A stretch of DNA of 64,000 nucleotides, from assembly GCF_000708595.2 (NCBI RefSeq), contig NZ_JARP01000007.1, positions 310,001 through 374,000 of the forward strand, read 5' to 3'. This document shows, one piece after another, positions 63,101-64,000 of this stretch (its first letter is position 1; the number at the start of each line of letters is the position of its first letter). The DNA is from Flavobacterium sp. KJJ. GTDB taxonomy: Bacteria > Bacteroidota > Bacteroidia > Flavobacteriales > Flavobacteriaceae. The notes under the pieces are model-generated. The model was not told where the DNA came from. It worked only from the letters and a program-made list of their open reading frames with translations, and did no database searches. A program made the position numbers and the translations under genes.

Positions 63101-64000
63101 GGTTGATATCGTAGTATCACGTTCAACTGAATTAAAATTAGTTGACGAAAAAACTGGAATCGTTTTAAATACACACAATATTCCTTACGGATCTAGTATT
63201 TTCGTTAAGGATGGTGAAGTAGTTACTAAAGGATCTGTGATCTGTAAATGGGATCCATATAATGGTGTAATTGTTTCTGAATTTACTGGTAAGATTGCTT
63301 ACGAGGATTTAGAGCAAGGACAATCATTCATGGTTGAAATCGATGAGCAGACAGGTTTCCAAGAAAAAGTAATTTCTGAAGCGAGAAACAAAAAATTAAT
63401 TCCAACTTTGTTGGTTTACGGTAAAGAAGGTGAATTGATTCGTTCGTATAACTTACCAGTAGGAGCCCACCTTATGGTTGAGAACGGGGAGAAAATTAAA
63501 GCAGGTAAAGTATTAGTAAAAATTCCACGTCGTTCTTCTAAAGCAGGCGATATCACGGGAGGTTTACCAAGAATTACTGAGTTGCTTGAGGCTCGTAACC
63601 CTTCGAACCCAGCTGTTGTTTCTGAAATTGACGGTGTTGTTTCTTTTGGAAAAATCAAAAGAGGTAACCGCGAAATTGTTATCGAATCTAAATTTGGTGA
63701 GATTAAAAAGTATTTAGTTAAACTTTCTAGCCAAATCTTAGTTCAGGAAAATGACTTCGTAAGAGCGGGAGTTCCATTGTCTGACGGTGCAATTACACCA
63801 GATGACATCTTAAGAATTCAAGGTCCAGCTGCTGTTCAACAGTACTTGGTAAATGAAATTCAAGAGGTATACCGTTTACAAGGGGTAAAGATTAATGACA
63901 AGCACTTTGAGGTAGTTATTCGTCAAATGATGCGTAAAGTAAGAGTTCAAGATCCAGGAGATACATTATTCTTAGAAGATCAATTAATTCACACTAAAGA
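60135..64000 (+). CDS. rpoC: DNA-directed RNA polymerase subunit beta' (3' partial)
   Basis: 1288 codons visible, cut by the window end. The zinc-binding [20 protein letters not shown] near the N-terminus and the catalytic loop [12 protein letters not shown] (about residue 480) with the Mg-binding aspartates are present. [15 protein letters not shown]-like rudder/switch sequence lies upstream ([15 protein letters not shown]). The start is one of two adjacent ATGs (60135 or 60138). Usual length in the phylum is about 1430, so roughly 140 residues are missing. Confidence 0.98.
   Translation, partial: [1288 protein letters not shown]

Overview
The window is a piece of a Bacteroidota chromosome, most probably a Flavobacterium or close relative. 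Evidence seen in the sequence: low G+C, almost no Shine-Dalgarno sequences, repeated TAnnTTTG promoter elements, a SusC/SusD pair, a type IX secretion C-terminal sorting domain, the lipidated TamA variant TamL, and the tRNA-tuf-tRNA-Trp-secE-nusG-rplKAJL-rpoBC block. Both ends cut through a gene: tamB on the left, rpoC on the right. I see no rRNA, CRISPR array, prophage or insertion sequence.

Layout. 1-7.3 kb: tamB-tamL envelope assembly genes and a DUF4230 protein. 7.5-9.8 kb: phenylalanine hydroxylase and a group III truncated haemoglobin (minus strand). 10.2-12.3 kb: a secreted GH30-ricin glycosidase. 12.4-16.5 kb (minus): ilvA with an attenuator, a DUF4136 lipoprotein and urocanate hydratase. 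16.8-20.6 kb: a small Cys-rich DUF5522 protein, a membrane HExxH protein, an ACC-deaminase-like enzyme, a glucosaminidase-LysM lipoprotein and hemL. 20.8-26.5 kb: a large metzincin-type metalloprotease, two DUF4890/Spy-like paralogues, D-lactate dehydrogenase and a lipoprotein. 26.6-34.2 kb: lysS, two paralogous lipoproteins, lipB, an AraC regulator, a quinone-reductase-like flavoprotein, an NTF2-like protein and rnhB. 34.9-41.7 kb: susC, susD and a porin-like barrel. 41.8-49.2 kb: a cystathionine beta-synthase-like enzyme, exonuclease, DUF2851, PspC, amino acid permease, helix-hairpin-helix protein and acyl-CoA dehydrogenase. 49.4-64 kb: the translation and transcription core (rpsU, xerC, hpf, tRNAs, tuf, secE, nusG, rplKAJL, rpoB, rpoC).

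The strongest non-obvious signal is upstream of ilvA. A 19-codon ORF encodes MTNFNNIIIAIISIIAIQQ (8 of 19 residues Ile). It follows a TAnnTTTG element and is followed by a 9-bp hairpin over its end, an alternative antiterminator pairing and an intrinsic terminator. This has every part of a classical ribosome-stalling attenuator answering to isoleucine, the end product of the pathway that IlvA commits to. A second regulatory signal is the strong Shine-Dalgarno of rpsU in a genome that otherwise hardly uses one, which fits the known sequestration of the anti-Shine-Dalgarno by bS21 in Bacteroidota.

Intergenic DNA carries several short repeat families: two copies of a 25-nt AGTCCCG...CGGGAC hairpin, two arrays of an 8-bp unit with consensus TYAGNANC, and a GCCGC/GCGGC palindrome in the ilvA leader. 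Intrinsic terminators separate most transcription units. Functions of the hypothetical lipoproteins, DUF4230, DUF4890, DUF2851 and DUF5522 proteins cannot be derived from the sequence.
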